A DNA stretch of 64,000 nt, taken from Ruegeria sp. HKCCA6707 (lineage in GTDB: Bacteria > Pseudomonadota > Alphaproteobacteria > Rhodobacterales > Rhodobacteraceae). Every line of letters begins with the position of its first letter. Positions within the stretch are counted from its first letter, which is position 1. The stretch spans positions 1 through 64,000 of the forward strand of contig NZ_WQEG01000001.1 in NCBI RefSeq assembly GCF_013033515.1, in the 5' to 3' direction. The notes beneath the pieces are model-generated. The model had not been told where the DNA came from. It saw only the letters and a program-made list of their open reading frames with translations, and ran no database searches. The position numbers and the translations under genes are program-made. Positions 53,063 through 61,816 of this stretch are shown piece after piece.

Positions 53063-53079
53063 TTTAGAACGGTTCTAAT
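53063..53079. promoter_or_regulatory. Irr/ICE-like iron-control palindrome upstream of iscR-suf
   Basis: TTTAGAA-CGG-TTCTAAT, a near-perfect palindrome matching the iron control element bound by Irr in alphaproteobacteria (TTTAGAA-N3-TTCTAAA) at all but the last base. A TCTAAT hexamer within it (53074-53079) could be the -10 box of the suf promoter. It lies 93 bases before the iscR start and 71 bases from the divergent hydrolase start. Confidence 0.65.
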
Positions 53080-53171
53080 TACATTGCATCGCGTGAACAC
53101 GCTGTCAGTGGGAAATACGCACTGGCTGTTGTAACGTCAATGATTTCACGCGACTTCCGGTGGGGTAAAGC

Positions 53172-53630
53172 ATGAAACTGTCGACCAAAGGGCGCTATGC
53201 GATGGTGGCATTGGCAGATATTGCTTTGCAACCGGCGGAGCAATTGGTGACTTTGGGCGAAATTTCTGGCCGCCAAGACATTTCTTTACCTTATCTCGAA
53301 CAGCTTTTTGTCAAGCTGCGTCGTGCCGAACTTGTTTCTTCTGTCCGGGGGCCCGGTGGTGGCTATAAGCTGGCGCGCCCGGCGTCGGAAATCCGTGTGG
53401 TCGAGATTCTGGCAGCGGTCGATGAAACTGTGGATGCCATGCACAAGGGGGCGGGGGCGTCCGGTGGATCGTCCGGCAGCCGCGCACAGTCGTTGACGAA
53501 CCGTCTGTGGGAAAGCCTCAGCGCGCATGTCTATGTTTTCCTGCATCAGACTCGCTTGTCTGATGTGATCGAGAACGACCTCGCGCCTTGCCCGGCTGTT
53601 CCAAGCCTGTTTGCCGTTGTGGATGAATAG
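53172..53630 (+). CDS. iscR: Rrf2-family regulator IscR (single-cysteine type)
   Basis: A 152-residue Rrf2 winged-helix repressor at the head of the suf operon. The N-terminus MKLSTKGRYAMVALADIAL and the wing RGPGGGYKLARP are diagnostic. Canonical IscR binds [2Fe-2S] through three cysteines in the loop after about residue 90; here that loop (HKGAGASGGSSGSRAQS) has none, and the only cysteine is Cys140 near the end (LAPCPAV). The same arrangement is known from IscR of Rhodobacter sphaeroides, which still represses iron-sulfur genes and binds a cluster with unusual ligation. It would regulate its own operon in response to cluster demand. Confidence 0.93.
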   Translation: MKLSTKGRYAMVALADIALQPAEQLVTLGEISGRQDISLPYLEQLFVKLRRAELVSSVRGPGGGYKLARPASEIRVVEILAAVDETVDAMHKGAGASGGSSGSRAQSLTNRLWESLSAHVYVFLHQTRLSDVIENDLAPCPAVPSLFAVVDE

Positions 53631-53678
53631 GCCGATGTCCACGCAAGCTTCCTTCATCGCACCAGAAAAGATGCATCC

Positions 53679-54722
53679 ATGAAGCGCGTTTATCTGGATC
53701 ACAATGCAACGACCCCGCTGCGGGCCGAAGCGCGTACTGCGATGATTGCAGCGATGGAGCTTTGTGGAAACCCGTCCTCGGTTCATGCCGAAGGGCGCGC
53801 AGCCAAGGCCTTGGTTGAACGGGCCCGCGCGCAGGTGGCCGAGGCGTTTGGTGCCGATGGTGCCGATATTGTCTTCACCTCGGGCGCTACCGAAGCTGCG
53901 GCTTTGGCACTGGAGGGTCGGGGCCTGCTTGGCGCTCCGATTGAGCATGATGCGGTGCGCGCCTGGACGGATGAGGTTTTGCCTGTTTCACCCTCGGGTT
54001 TGGTATCCATAGCCGACCCAGCACAAGCTACGTTGCAGCTGGCCAATTCCGAAACCGGGATCATCCAGACTTTGCCCAAAGGGCTTGCCGTGACCGACGC
54101 GACTCAGGCTTTTGGCAAGCTTCCAGTGGCGTTCAACTGGCTCGACACTCAGATGGCGTTGATCTCGGCCCATAAACTGGGCGGTCCCAAGGGCATTGGC
54201 GCTTTGGTGCTGAAACGCGGCACGGAACTGGCCGCGAGGATCAAAGGTGGCGGGCAAGAGATGGGTCGACGCTCGGGCACTGAAAATGTCATTGGAATCG
54301 CGGGCTTCGGGGCCGCAGCTGAAGCGGCAGCGCGGGATCTGGCCGATGGTGTCTGGGAAAAAGTTGAGAATCTTAGAATTATTCTAGAAAATGCCCTTGA
54401 GGCCGGACCTAAATCAACTATTTTTGTCGGGAAAGATCAGGATCGCCTTCCGAATACGCTGTGTTTTGCGACCCCCGGATGGAAAGGGGAAACACAGGTG
54501 ATGCAGATGGATCTGTCGGGTTTTGCCATCAGTGCGGGCTCGGCCTGTTCCAGCGGCAAGGTGCGGGCAAGCGCGGTTCTGACGGCCATGGGCTATTACG
54601 AAACCGTTGCGGCAAGCGCTGTGCGGGTATCGTTAGGACCCGAGACAACAGAAGAAGACGTGCTGCGTTTCGCTGAGACGTGGCTTGATAAAGCAAAGAA
54701 GCATCACGCGCGCGCTGCGTGA
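53679..54722 (+). CDS. Cysteine desulfurase, IscS/NifS-like (group I)
   Basis: A 347-residue PLP enzyme that would take sulfur from cysteine for cluster assembly. The N-terminus VYLDHNATTPLRAEA is the family start; PLP lysine is Lys166 in SAHKLGGPKG; the sulfur-accepting Cys290 lies in GSACSSGKVRAS, whose loop length fits group I. It is about 55 residues shorter than E. coli IscS, mainly in the C-terminal part used to dock partners. Second gene of the suf operon, 48 bases after iscR. A group II desulfurase (sufS) is encoded in the same operon, so there are two. Confidence 0.9.
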   Translation: MKRVYLDHNATTPLRAEARTAMIAAMELCGNPSSVHAEGRAAKALVERARAQVAEAFGADGADIVFTSGATEAAALALEGRGLLGAPIEHDAVRAWTDEVLPVSPSGLVSIADPAQATLQLANSETGIIQTLPKGLAVTDATQAFGKLPVAFNWLDTQMALISAHKLGGPKGIGALVLKRGTELAARIKGGGQEMGRRSGTENVIGIAGFGAAAEAAARDLADGVWEKVENLRIILENALEAGPKSTIFVGKDQDRLPNTLCFATPGWKGETQVMQMDLSGFAISAGSACSSGKVRASAVLTAMGYYETVAASAVRVSLGPETTEEDVLRFAETWLDKAKKHHARAA

Positions 54723-54740
54723 TCCCAAGGAGGGTAAGAC

Positions 54741-56261
54741 ATGGCCGCATTGGACCAGACCCAGGTAAAAGAGGGTGTCGATCAGGAAACCGTGGATGCG
54801 GTGCGCGAGGTCAGCACGTATAAATACGGATGGGAAACGGATATCGAGATGGAATACGCCCCCAAAGGCGTGAACCCCGATATCGTCAAGCTGATTTCGG
54901 AAAAGAATGAAGAACCCGAATGGATGACCGAGTGGCGCCTGGCCGCGTTCGAGCGCTGGACTCAGATGGAAGAGCCCAAATGGGCGATGGTCAACTATCC
55001 TGAGATCGATTTTCAGGACCAGTATTATTATGCCCGTCCCAAATCGATGGAAGAAAAGCCCAAGTCTTTGGATGAGGTCGATCCCAAGCTGCTGGCGACC
55101 TATGAAAAGCTAGGTATTCCTCTGAAAGAACAGATGATTCTGGCTGGTGTCGAAGGTGCTGAGAACATGCCTGCCGAGGGCCGCAAGGTTGCGGTGGACG
55201 CCGTGTTTGACTCGGTTTCGGTCGGCACGACCTTTCAGGACGAGTTGAAAAAGGCTGGTGTGATCTTCTGCTCGATTTCCGAGGCGATCAAAGAGCATCC
55301 TGAACTGGTCAAGAAATATCTGGGCTCGGTTGTGCCGGTGTCCGACAATTTCTATGCCACCCTGAACTCGGCCGTGTTCTCGGACGGCTCGTTTGTCTAT
55401 GTGCCACCGGGCGTGCGCTGCCCGATGGAGCTGAGCACCTATTTCCGCATCAACGCGGAAAACACCGGTCAGTTCGAACGCACGCTGATCATCGCCGACA
55501 AGGGCTCGTATGTCTCTTACCTCGAAGGCTGCACCGCGCCCCAGCGCGACACCGCACAGCTGCACGCAGCGGTGGTCGAGATCATCATCGAAGAAGATGC
55601 CGAGGTGAAATATTCGACCGTTCAGAACTGGTTCCCTGGGGATGAGAACGGCAAGGGCGGCATCTATAACTTTGTGACAAAACGCGCCGATTGCCGCGGT
55701 GATCGGTCCAAGGTGATGTGGACTCAGGTCGAAACCGGCTCTGCCGTGACATGGAAATACCCGTCCTGCATCCTGCGCGGCGATGACAGCCAGGGTGAGT
55801 TCTATTCGATCGCGATTGCCAACAACTATCAGCAGGCCGATACCGGCACCAAGATGGTGCACTTGGGCAAGAACACCAAGTCACGGATCGTGTCGAAAGG
55901 CATCAGCGCGGGCAAGGCGCAGAATACCTATCGCGGTCTTGTGTCGATGCACCCCAAGGCCAAAGACAGTCGCAACTATACCCAGTGTGACAGCCTGCTG
56001 ATCGGCGATAAATGCGGCGCGCATACGGTGCCTTATATCGAGGTCCGCAACAACTCGTCCCGTGTGGAACATGAGGCGACCACATCCAAGGTGGATGACG
56101 ACCAGCTGTTCTATTGCCGCCAGCGCGGTATGGACGAGGAAGAGGCCGTGGCCTTGGTCGTCAACGGGTTCTGCAAGGACGTGTTGCAGGCGCTGCCAAT
56201 GGAATTTGCGATGGAAGCACAGCAACTGGTGGCGATCAGCCTTGAAGGATCTGTGGGCTAA
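54741..56261 (+). CDS. sufB: Fe-S cluster assembly scaffold SufB
   Basis: A 506-residue core subunit of the SufBC2D scaffold on which iron-sulfur clusters are built. Recognisable parts are the helical N-terminus ([19 protein letters not shown]), the [25 protein letters not shown] stretch, the beta-helix core with [21 protein letters not shown], and the C-terminal [21 protein letters not shown] and [21 protein letters not shown], the last including the conserved catalytic-site Cys region. A strong AAGGAGGG ribosome-binding site precedes the start, consistent with high output. Follows the desulfurase by 18 bases. Confidence 0.97.
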   Translation: MAALDQTQVKEGVDQETVDAVREVSTYKYGWETDIEMEYAPKGVNPDIVKLISEKNEEPEWMTEWRLAAFERWTQMEEPKWAMVNYPEIDFQDQYYYARPKSMEEKPKSLDEVDPKLLATYEKLGIPLKEQMILAGVEGAENMPAEGRKVAVDAVFDSVSVGTTFQDELKKAGVIFCSISEAIKEHPELVKKYLGSVVPVSDNFYATLNSAVFSDGSFVYVPPGVRCPMELSTYFRINAENTGQFERTLIIADKGSYVSYLEGCTAPQRDTAQLHAAVVEIIIEEDAEVKYSTVQNWFPGDENGKGGIYNFVTKRADCRGDRSKVMWTQVETGSAVTWKYPSCILRGDDSQGEFYSIAIANNYQQADTGTKMVHLGKNTKSRIVSKGISAGKAQNTYRGLVSMHPKAKDSRNYTQCDSLLIGDKCGAHTVPYIEVRNNSSRVEHEATTSKVDDDQLFYCRQRGMDEEEAVALVVNGFCKDVLQALPMEFAMEAQQLVAISLEGSVG

Positions 56262-56332
56262 GCTCGACTTCCCTGACGAATAGATACATTGGGAGCCTGC
56301 GGGTTCCCCTGCGAGATGCAAAAGGACAAAAC

Positions 56333-57088
56333 ATGCTGGAAATCAAGAACCTGCACGTGAAACTTGAGGAAGAAGAGAAAGAAATCCTCAAAGGTGTTGA
56401 TCTGACGGTCGAGGCCGGCAAGGTGCACGCGATCATGGGGCCGAACGGCTCGGGCAAGTCGACGCTCAGCTATGTGCTGTCGGGGCGTGACGGCTATGAG
56501 GTCACAGATGGCGCGGCGACGCTGGACGGCGAAGACCTGCTGGAGATGGAGCCCGAAGAGCGCGCGGCAGCCGGTATTTTCCTGGCGTTCCAATATCCGG
56601 TCGAAATCCCCGGCGTGGGCAACATGACTTTCCTGCGGACCGCCGTGAACGCACAGCGCAAGGCGCGTGGGCAGGAAGAACTGTCGGCAGCCGACTTCCT
56701 GAAGCTGGTGCGTGAGAAAGCGAAATCGCTGAAGATCGACGCCGACATGCTGAAGCGCCCGGTCAATGTGGGTTTCTCGGGCGGTGAGAAAAAGCGCAAT
56801 GAGATCCTGCAGATGGCCATGCTGGAACCCAAGATGTGCATCCTGGACGAGACTGACTCGGGTCTTGATGTGGATGCGATGAAGCTGGTGTCCGAAGGTG
56901 TTAATGCGCTGCGTGATGCGGGCCGTGGGTTCCTGGTGATCACGCATTATCAGCGCCTGCTGGATCACATCAAACCCGATGTTGTGCATATCATGGCCGA
57001 TGGCCGGATCGTGAAATCGGGCGGACCCGAGCTGGCGCTTGAGGTTGAAAACAACGGATACGCCGACATTCTGGCCGAGGTGAACTGA
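56333..57088 (+). CDS. sufC: Fe-S assembly ATPase SufC
   Basis: A 251-residue ABC-type ATPase of the SufBCD complex. Walker A is MGPNGSGKST, the signature is GFSGGEKKR, Walker B is CILDETDSGLD and the H-loop VITHYQRLL. The Glu in the EGDT-like catalytic region is intact. A 71-base gap to sufB contains a small hairpin (GGGAGCC/GGTTCCC, 56291-56308) that may tune the SufB:SufC ratio. The stop overlaps the sufD start (TGATG). Confidence 0.97.
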   Translation: MLEIKNLHVKLEEEEKEILKGVDLTVEAGKVHAIMGPNGSGKSTLSYVLSGRDGYEVTDGAATLDGEDLLEMEPEERAAAGIFLAFQYPVEIPGVGNMTFLRTAVNAQRKARGQEELSAADFLKLVREKAKSLKIDADMLKRPVNVGFSGGEKKRNEILQMAMLEPKMCILDETDSGLDVDAMKLVSEGVNALRDAGRGFLVITHYQRLLDHIKPDVVHIMADGRIVKSGGPELALEVENNGYADILAEVN

Positions 57089-58368
57089 TGGCTTTACCGC
57101 AAGCAAAACAGACTGCGACCGAAGAGCGGCTGGCAACGCTCAGCCTGCCGGATGCCGGTTGCACCAGAAAGGCGCGTGAGGCAGCGATTGCTCGCGTGCG
57201 CGAGATGGGCCTGCCCGGGCGTCGCGACGAGTATTGGAAATATACCCGGCCCGACACTTTGGTTTCGGTCGAAGCACCCCACGCTGCGCTGTTTGACGGA
57301 GAAGAACCTGACATCTTCCACGACTTTGATCGCCTTCAGATCGTATTCATTGACGGTGTGTTCAGCCCTGAGCAGTCGGACGACCTGACGCTTGAGGGTG
57401 TCTCGATTGACCGGCTCGAGGACATCTGCTGCAAGGATATCCATTGGGCCAAGGATCTCTATGGCGTGCTGGAAACGCGTGGTCAGGTGCCGGTTCAGCG
57501 CCCGCTGGCTGCGTTGAACACGGCCTTTGCGTCGGATGGTGTGGCCATTCGTGTCACCGGCAAGCCGTCGAAACCGATCAATCTTGTCTATCGCCATGCT
57601 TCCGAGGATTCGGACGCCATCCTGCACCATATCGTGCGGGTCGAAAGCGATGCCGAGGTGACCATTCTGGAGAACGGCCCGGCGGCCTCGCGCTTTAACA
57701 AGTGCATGGAAATCGATATCGCCGACAATGGCACGTTGCATCACATCCGGGCGCAAGGTCGTGATCATCAGCGCCGTGCGGCCACCCATATGTTCACGCG
57801 TCTGGGCAAGGAATCTGTCTATAAATCCTTCACTCTGACCGTGAACGGTGTGCTTACGCGCAATGAACAGGTTGTGGAACTGACAGGCGATGACGCTGTG
57901 GCCCATGTGGCCGGCGCTTGTGTTGGCGATGGTGATTTCCATCACGACGACACGGTGTTCGTTACCCATGATGCGGTGAATTGCGAAAGCCGTCAGGTCT
58001 TCAAGAAAGTGCTGCGCAACGGCGCGACCGGTGTGTTCCAAGGCAAGATCCTTGTGAAAGAGGGGGCGCAGAAGACGGACGGGTATCAGATCAGCCAGTC
58101 TCTGCTGCTGGATGATGACAGCCAGTTCCTCGCCAAGCCGGAATTAGAGATCTATGCCGATGACGTGGCCTGTTCACACGGCTCGACCTCGGGCGCGATC
58201 GACGAAACGGCGCTGTTCTATCTGCGCTCTCGCGGCGTTCCGGTTGCGGATGCCACCGATATGCTGACGCTGGCCTTCCTGGCCGAAGCCGTGGACGAGA
58301 TCGAAAACGAGGCTCTGTCAGAGGTCATTGTCGAGCGTTTGCAAGGATGGCTGTCCCGCCGCCGCTGA
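57088..58368 (+). CDS. sufD: Fe-S cluster assembly protein SufD
   Basis: A 426-residue beta-helix partner of SufB that completes the scaffold and helps with iron acquisition. N-terminal helices (LPGRRDEYWKYTRPDTL is the typical entry motif) precede the SufB/D-like core with NKCMEIDIADNGTLHHI, FQGKILVKEGAQKTDGYQI and the C-terminal YADDVACSHGSTSGAIDETALFYLRSRGV, which carries the conserved His near the cluster-assembly site. Directly coupled to sufC; its stop overlaps the start region of the first YIP1-like gene. Confidence 0.95.
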   Translation: MALPQAKQTATEERLATLSLPDAGCTRKAREAAIARVREMGLPGRRDEYWKYTRPDTLVSVEAPHAALFDGEEPDIFHDFDRLQIVFIDGVFSPEQSDDLTLEGVSIDRLEDICCKDIHWAKDLYGVLETRGQVPVQRPLAALNTAFASDGVAIRVTGKPSKPINLVYRHASEDSDAILHHIVRVESDAEVTILENGPAASRFNKCMEIDIADNGTLHHIRAQGRDHQRRAATHMFTRLGKESVYKSFTLTVNGVLTRNEQVVELTGDDAVAHVAGACVGDGDFHHDDTVFVTHDAVNCESRQVFKKVLRNGATGVFQGKILVKEGAQKTDGYQISQSLLLDDDSQFLAKPELEIYADDVACSHGSTSGAIDETALFYLRSRGVPVADATDMLTLAFLAEAVDEIENEALSEVIVERLQGWLSRRR

Positions 58369-58853
58369 TGCCTGTCACAACTGATATCGTTGCAACCTAT
58401 CGCGGGCCCGGCCGGGTGGTCGGGCGTCTGATGAAGATGGGCCCGCGCGAAGATCGCGCGCTGGCCTTTGTTATGGCTTTTTGCGTGATTGGCTTTGTGG
58501 CGCAACTGCCCAGCCTGGCGCGTCGGGCTCATCTGGAAGATCTTGAGCTGAACATGCTGATGGGCGGCGCGCTGATGGGGTCGGTCTTTATCCTGCCTCT
58601 GCTGCTTTACGTGCTGGCCTGGATCTCACACGGGGTGGCTCGCTTGTTCGGTGGCAGTGGGTCCAGCTATGGTGCGCGTCTGGCGCTGTTCTGGGCGTTG
58701 CTGGCCTCGACACCGCTGGTGTTGTTGAACGGTCTTGTTGCCGGTTTCATTGGTCCCGGACCAGCTCTGACGCTGGCCGGTCTACTTTGGGTGGCGGTTT
58801 TTCTGTGGTTTTGGTTGTCTGGCCTGAAGCAATCGCTATGGGTTAGGGCATGA
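58347..58853 (+). CDS. YIP1-like integral membrane protein in the suf operon (first)
   Basis: A 168-residue membrane protein with about four hydrophobic helices (around 43-58, 70-95, 108-130 and 138-160) matching the bacterial YIP1/DUF1282-type family. No catalytic residue is apparent. Two starts are possible: the ATG at 58347, inside sufD, or the ATG at 58368 that overlaps the sufD stop (TGATG); neither has a strong ribosome-binding site, and the second would give 161 residues. It overlaps the next gene by four bases. Embedded between sufD and sufS, so it is made together with the iron-sulfur machinery; its role there is unknown. Confidence 0.8.
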   Translation: MAVPPPLMPVTTDIVATYRGPGRVVGRLMKMGPREDRALAFVMAFCVIGFVAQLPSLARRAHLEDLELNMLMGGALMGSVFILPLLLYVLAWISHGVARLFGGSGSSYGARLALFWALLASTPLVLLNGLVAGFIGPGPALTLAGLLWVAVFLWFWLSGLKQSLWVRA

Positions 58854-59416
58854 ATACTGCATCATTACTGAACCTTGTCGGGCTCACCCTGACCAATCCT
58901 GCCGAAGCTGCCCGGCGCTTGCTGGCCATGAAGCTTGGCGGCGACGTGCTGTGGCTGGCATTTTCGCTGGCCGTGATCCTGAACGCAGCGCTGCAATCTG
59001 TCGCGAACATCATGCTGCCCGCTCTGAGCCCCGACACGCTTCAGGTCGCTGAACCGCTGTCGCGCACGCTTGTGGTTTCGGTCGCAGCGATCCTGATCAG
59101 CGTGGCCTCTTTCCTTCTCGTCGGCCGTCTGCTGGGTGGCACCGCAAATTTTTATGAGATCATGACACTGGTCATCTGGCTGCAACTGCTGCAGATCGTC
59201 GGCCAGGCCTTCGTGATCATCTGCGGCTTGGCGCTGCCCTTCCTGTTCCTGCCCTTCAGCCTGGCGATGCTGGGGTTGAGCCTGTTCATCACGCTGCATT
59301 TCCTCAATCAGGCGCACAAGTTTGACTCGCTCGGCCGATCTTTCGTGGTGATCCTGATTTCGGGCGTTGTGGCCATTCCCTTTGTTCTGATGCTGTTTTC
59401 GGGCGGCCCGGTCTAG
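58850..59416 (+). CDS. YIP1-like integral membrane protein in the suf operon (second)
   Basis: A 188-residue membrane protein of the same general type as its upstream neighbour, with five hydrophobic helices (around 35-60, 75-95, 100-120, 125-150 and 160-185). The NPAEAARRLLAMKLGGDVLWLAFSLAVI segment is the usual YIP1 entry into the membrane domain. Its start (ATGA) overlaps the previous stop and its stop is 12 bases before sufS. The two proteins may form a heteromeric membrane complex; their presence within suf operons appears to be a Rhodobacterales feature. Confidence 0.82.
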   Translation: MNTASLLNLVGLTLTNPAEAARRLLAMKLGGDVLWLAFSLAVILNAALQSVANIMLPALSPDTLQVAEPLSRTLVVSVAAILISVASFLLVGRLLGGTANFYEIMTLVIWLQLLQIVGQAFVIICGLALPFLFLPFSLAMLGLSLFITLHFLNQAHKFDSLGRSFVVILISGVVAIPFVLMLFSGGPV

Positions 59417-59428
59417 AGACTTATCCTC

Positions 59429-60649
59429 ATGTACGACATACAGAAAATCCGTGCCGATTTCCCTATTCTCAGCCGCGAGGTGAATGGGAAGCCGCTGACC
59501 TATCTGGACAATGGTGCCTCGGCACAAAAGCCGCAGGTGGTGATTGATGCGATCACGCAGGCCTACGCGCATGAATATTCGAATGTGCACCGCGGGCTGC
59601 ACTACCTCTCGAACCTCGCGACCGAGAAATACGAATCCGTGCGCGGAACAATCGCACGCTTTCTTGGGGCCCCAGACGAGGATGAGATCGTTCTGAACTC
59701 GGGCACGACCGAAGGGATCAATCTGGTCGCCTATGGATGGGCCATGCCACGCCTGCAGGCGGGTGATGAGATCGTTCTGAGTGTGATGGAGCATCACGCC
59801 AATATCGTTCCCTGGCATTTCCTGCGAGAACGGCAGGGCGTCGTTCTGAAATGGGTCGATGTGGATGCGGTGGGGCATCTGGATCCGCAAGCGGTGATCG
59901 ATGCGATTGGTCCCAAGACCAAGCTGGTCGCGGTCACCCAGTGTTCGAACGTTTTGGGTACGGTTGTTGACGTCAAAGCGATCACACAGGGCGCGCATGA
60001 CAAGGGGGTGCCCGTGCTGGTCGATGGCAGCCAGGGCGCTGTCCATATGCCGGTGAACGTCGCCGATATTGGCTGCGATTTCTACGCGATCACCGGCCAC
60101 AAGCTTTACGGCCCGTCAGGGTCGGGGGCGATCTATATCAAATCCGAACGCATGGCCGAGATGCGGCCGTTTATCGGCGGTGGCGACATGATCAAGGAAG
60201 TGTCCAAGGATCAGGTCATCTATAACGATCCGCCAATGAAGTTCGAGGCTGGAACGCCGGGTATCGTCCAAACCATCGGGCTGGGCGTGGCGCTGGACTA
60301 CATGATGGACCTGGGGATGGAGAATATCGCGGCCCACGAAGCGGGTTTGCGCGACTATGCCATGCAGCGCCTCACCGGGCTCAACTGGCTGCAGGTTCAG
60401 GGCACAACGCCAAACAAGGCCGCCATCTTCAGCTTTACGCTGGACGGGGCAGGACACCCGCATGATATCTCGACCATCCTTGACAAAAAGGGTGTCGCCG
60501 TAAGGGCAGGCCACCATTGCGCAGGCCCGTTGATGGATCATCTGGGTGTCTCGGCAACCTGCCGCGCAAGCTTTGGGCTCTATAACACCACAGATGAGGT
60601 CGACACGCTGATCGAGGCCTTGGAACTGGCCCATGAACTCTTTGCCTGA
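59429..60649 (+). CDS. sufS: Cysteine desulfurase SufS (group II)
   Basis: A 406-residue PLP enzyme supplying sulfur to the SufBCD scaffold. PLP lysine is Lys225 in ITGHKLYGPSG; the active-site Cys364 is in RAGHHCAGPLMDHLG, the rigid short loop typical of SufS, which normally needs SufE or SufU to accept persulfide. The N-terminus (DIQKIRADFPILSREVNGKPLTYLDNGA) is canonical. It is the last gene of the operon. No sufE, sufA or sufT lies in the window after it; tRNA-Arg follows instead. Confidence 0.96.
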   Translation: MYDIQKIRADFPILSREVNGKPLTYLDNGASAQKPQVVIDAITQAYAHEYSNVHRGLHYLSNLATEKYESVRGTIARFLGAPDEDEIVLNSGTTEGINLVAYGWAMPRLQAGDEIVLSVMEHHANIVPWHFLRERQGVVLKWVDVDAVGHLDPQAVIDAIGPKTKLVAVTQCSNVLGTVVDVKAITQGAHDKGVPVLVDGSQGAVHMPVNVADIGCDFYAITGHKLYGPSGSGAIYIKSERMAEMRPFIGGGDMIKEVSKDQVIYNDPPMKFEAGTPGIVQTIGLGVALDYMMDLGMENIAAHEAGLRDYAMQRLTGLNWLQVQGTTPNKAAIFSFTLDGAGHPHDISTILDKKGVAVRAGHHCAGPLMDHLGVSATCRASFGLYNTTDEVDTLIEALELAHELFA

Positions 60650-60661
60650 GCGCAAAGAACC

Positions 60662-60693
60662 GGGCGCACGCGCAGCGTTTTGCAGTTGCGCCC
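60662..60693 (+). other. Hairpin downstream of sufS
   Basis: GGGCGCA and TGCGCCC pair over 7 bp around an 18-base loop, 13 bases after the sufS stop. There is no T-run, so it may be a processing or weak termination signal between the suf operon and the tRNA gene. Confidence 0.4.
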
Positions 60694-60723
60694 AAATCAG
60701 AACGAGGGTAGCTAAACCCCAAC

Positions 60724-60800
<77 letters not shown>

Positions 60801-60841
60801 TTTCACCATTTTGTTGTTCCCGACGTTTTGAAACAGGCAAA

Positions 60842-60874
60842 ACAAAACCCCCACCAGCTCAGCTGACGGGGGTT
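60842..60874 (-). terminator. Rho-independent terminator of the M15 peptidase gene
   Basis: On the minus strand AACCCCC and GGGGGTT form a 7-bp stem enclosing a CAGCT/AGCTG inner hairpin region, followed by TTGTT. It lies 29 bases after the peptidase stop and just past tRNA-Arg on the other strand. Confidence 0.75.
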
Positions 60875-60902
60875 CGAGGGGGTAATTGGCTATGGCTTTG
60901 GG

Positions 60903-61472
60903 TTAGCCGCGCCAGGTGCGGATATCTCCGCAATCCATATGGACGAAGTTCGAGCGGTAATATTTTCCGACGCCGCCTGCACGGCAGGACATGGCGGCTT
61001 TGGCCATTTGCGTGACCGAGCGCGAGGACAGCCGCAGATCAGCCGCTTGGCCTTTCATATGCAGGGAGTTACGCGCAACGCCGCGCGACTTTGATCGCAG
61101 CATGGCGTTTGTTTGGGGTGAGCGATAACCCGAGAGCAGCATGTAAGGTTCGCTCACATCGAGAAGATTGTGAGAGGCAGCCATGATATCGATGGTGCGC
61201 AGGTCCATTTTCTTGACCTGATCGCTGCGCCAATCCCGCATGAAGTAGTTCACTTCTTTGACGGCATCCTTGATGTATTTGCCATCCACCCAATATACCA
61301 TATCGATCCGCTCGCCCGTGCGGCCCGAATACATACGGATGCGGCGGATATCCCCGCCGCCACGTAGAAAACCTGCTGCGTTTGAATAGGTGGGGGCTCC
61401 AACAACGGCTGTGGCTGCAAACGCACCCAACAATGCACGTCGGGTCAAGCCCGAAGAACTGCTCGTGGTCAT
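60903..61472 (-). CDS. Secreted M15-type peptidase (DUF882, MepK/YcbK-like)
   Basis: A 189-residue exported protein of the DUF882/peptidase M15A family. The signal is of Tat type: TRRALLGAFAATAVVG, cleavage near NAAGF at about 32. Zinc-binding residues are in SLHMKGQAADLRLS (SxHxxGxAxD) and the late VHMDCGDIR (HxD). The E. coli relative MepK cleaves the 3-3 cross-links made by L,D-transpeptidases. Here the gene is divergent from an L,D-transpeptidase, the same pairing as ycbK-ycbB in E. coli, which supports that role. I start at the ATG at 61472 (MTTSSSSG), 12 codons inside the longest frame, to leave a normal Tat leader. Confidence 0.87.
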   Translation of the reverse strand: MTTSSSSGLTRRALLGAFAATAVVGAPTYSNAAGFLRGGGDIRRIRMYSGRTGERIDMVYWVDGKYIKDAVKEVNYFMRDWRSDQVKKMDLRTIDIMAASHNLLDVSEPYMLLSGYRSPQTNAMLRSKSRGVARNSLHMKGQAADLRLSSRSVTQMAKAAMSCRAGGVGKYYRSNFVHMDCGDIRTWRG

Positions 61473-61816
61473 TTTTGTTTCGTCCCGTACTAGTTCCTGC
61501 CTGCGCACGATGTTACGCGCGCCGTCTTAATTTTTTCCCCATCCCAGATGCAGAATGTATGGCACAAGCAGATTCGCGGGCCAAGGAAACTTTGAACAAT
61601 CCGCCGGCAAGGGGGAAATTTCGGCAAATTTCTGCGCAATTGATGTTTTTGTGCAATTATAACGTGCATTTTTCCAGTCACGATGCAAACGCGCATCAGG
61701 TGACAGATGAACCGTTGGGTGATGTACTTGTGAATGGACAAGATTTCCGTAGGAAAACATTATTTTCAGGCGCTCCTTTTTCGCGCCGTTCCAGTTTCAA
61801 GATCCAAGGCTATGCC
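61473..61816. other. Divergent promoter region between MepK-like and L,D-transpeptidase genes
   Basis: No supported gene in 344 bases. It should hold both promoters. A TATAAC hexamer at 61658-61663 is a possible -10 box for the plus strand without a good -35. A GGCGC/GCGCC hairpin (61770-61788) falls in the transpeptidase leader. Confidence 0.5.

Noticed and set aside
61382..61816. N-terminal extension of the L,D-transpeptidase by 145 residues
   Set aside because: The signal peptide begins at 61817; the upstream frame runs across the start of the divergent peptidase gene and shows no coding character.
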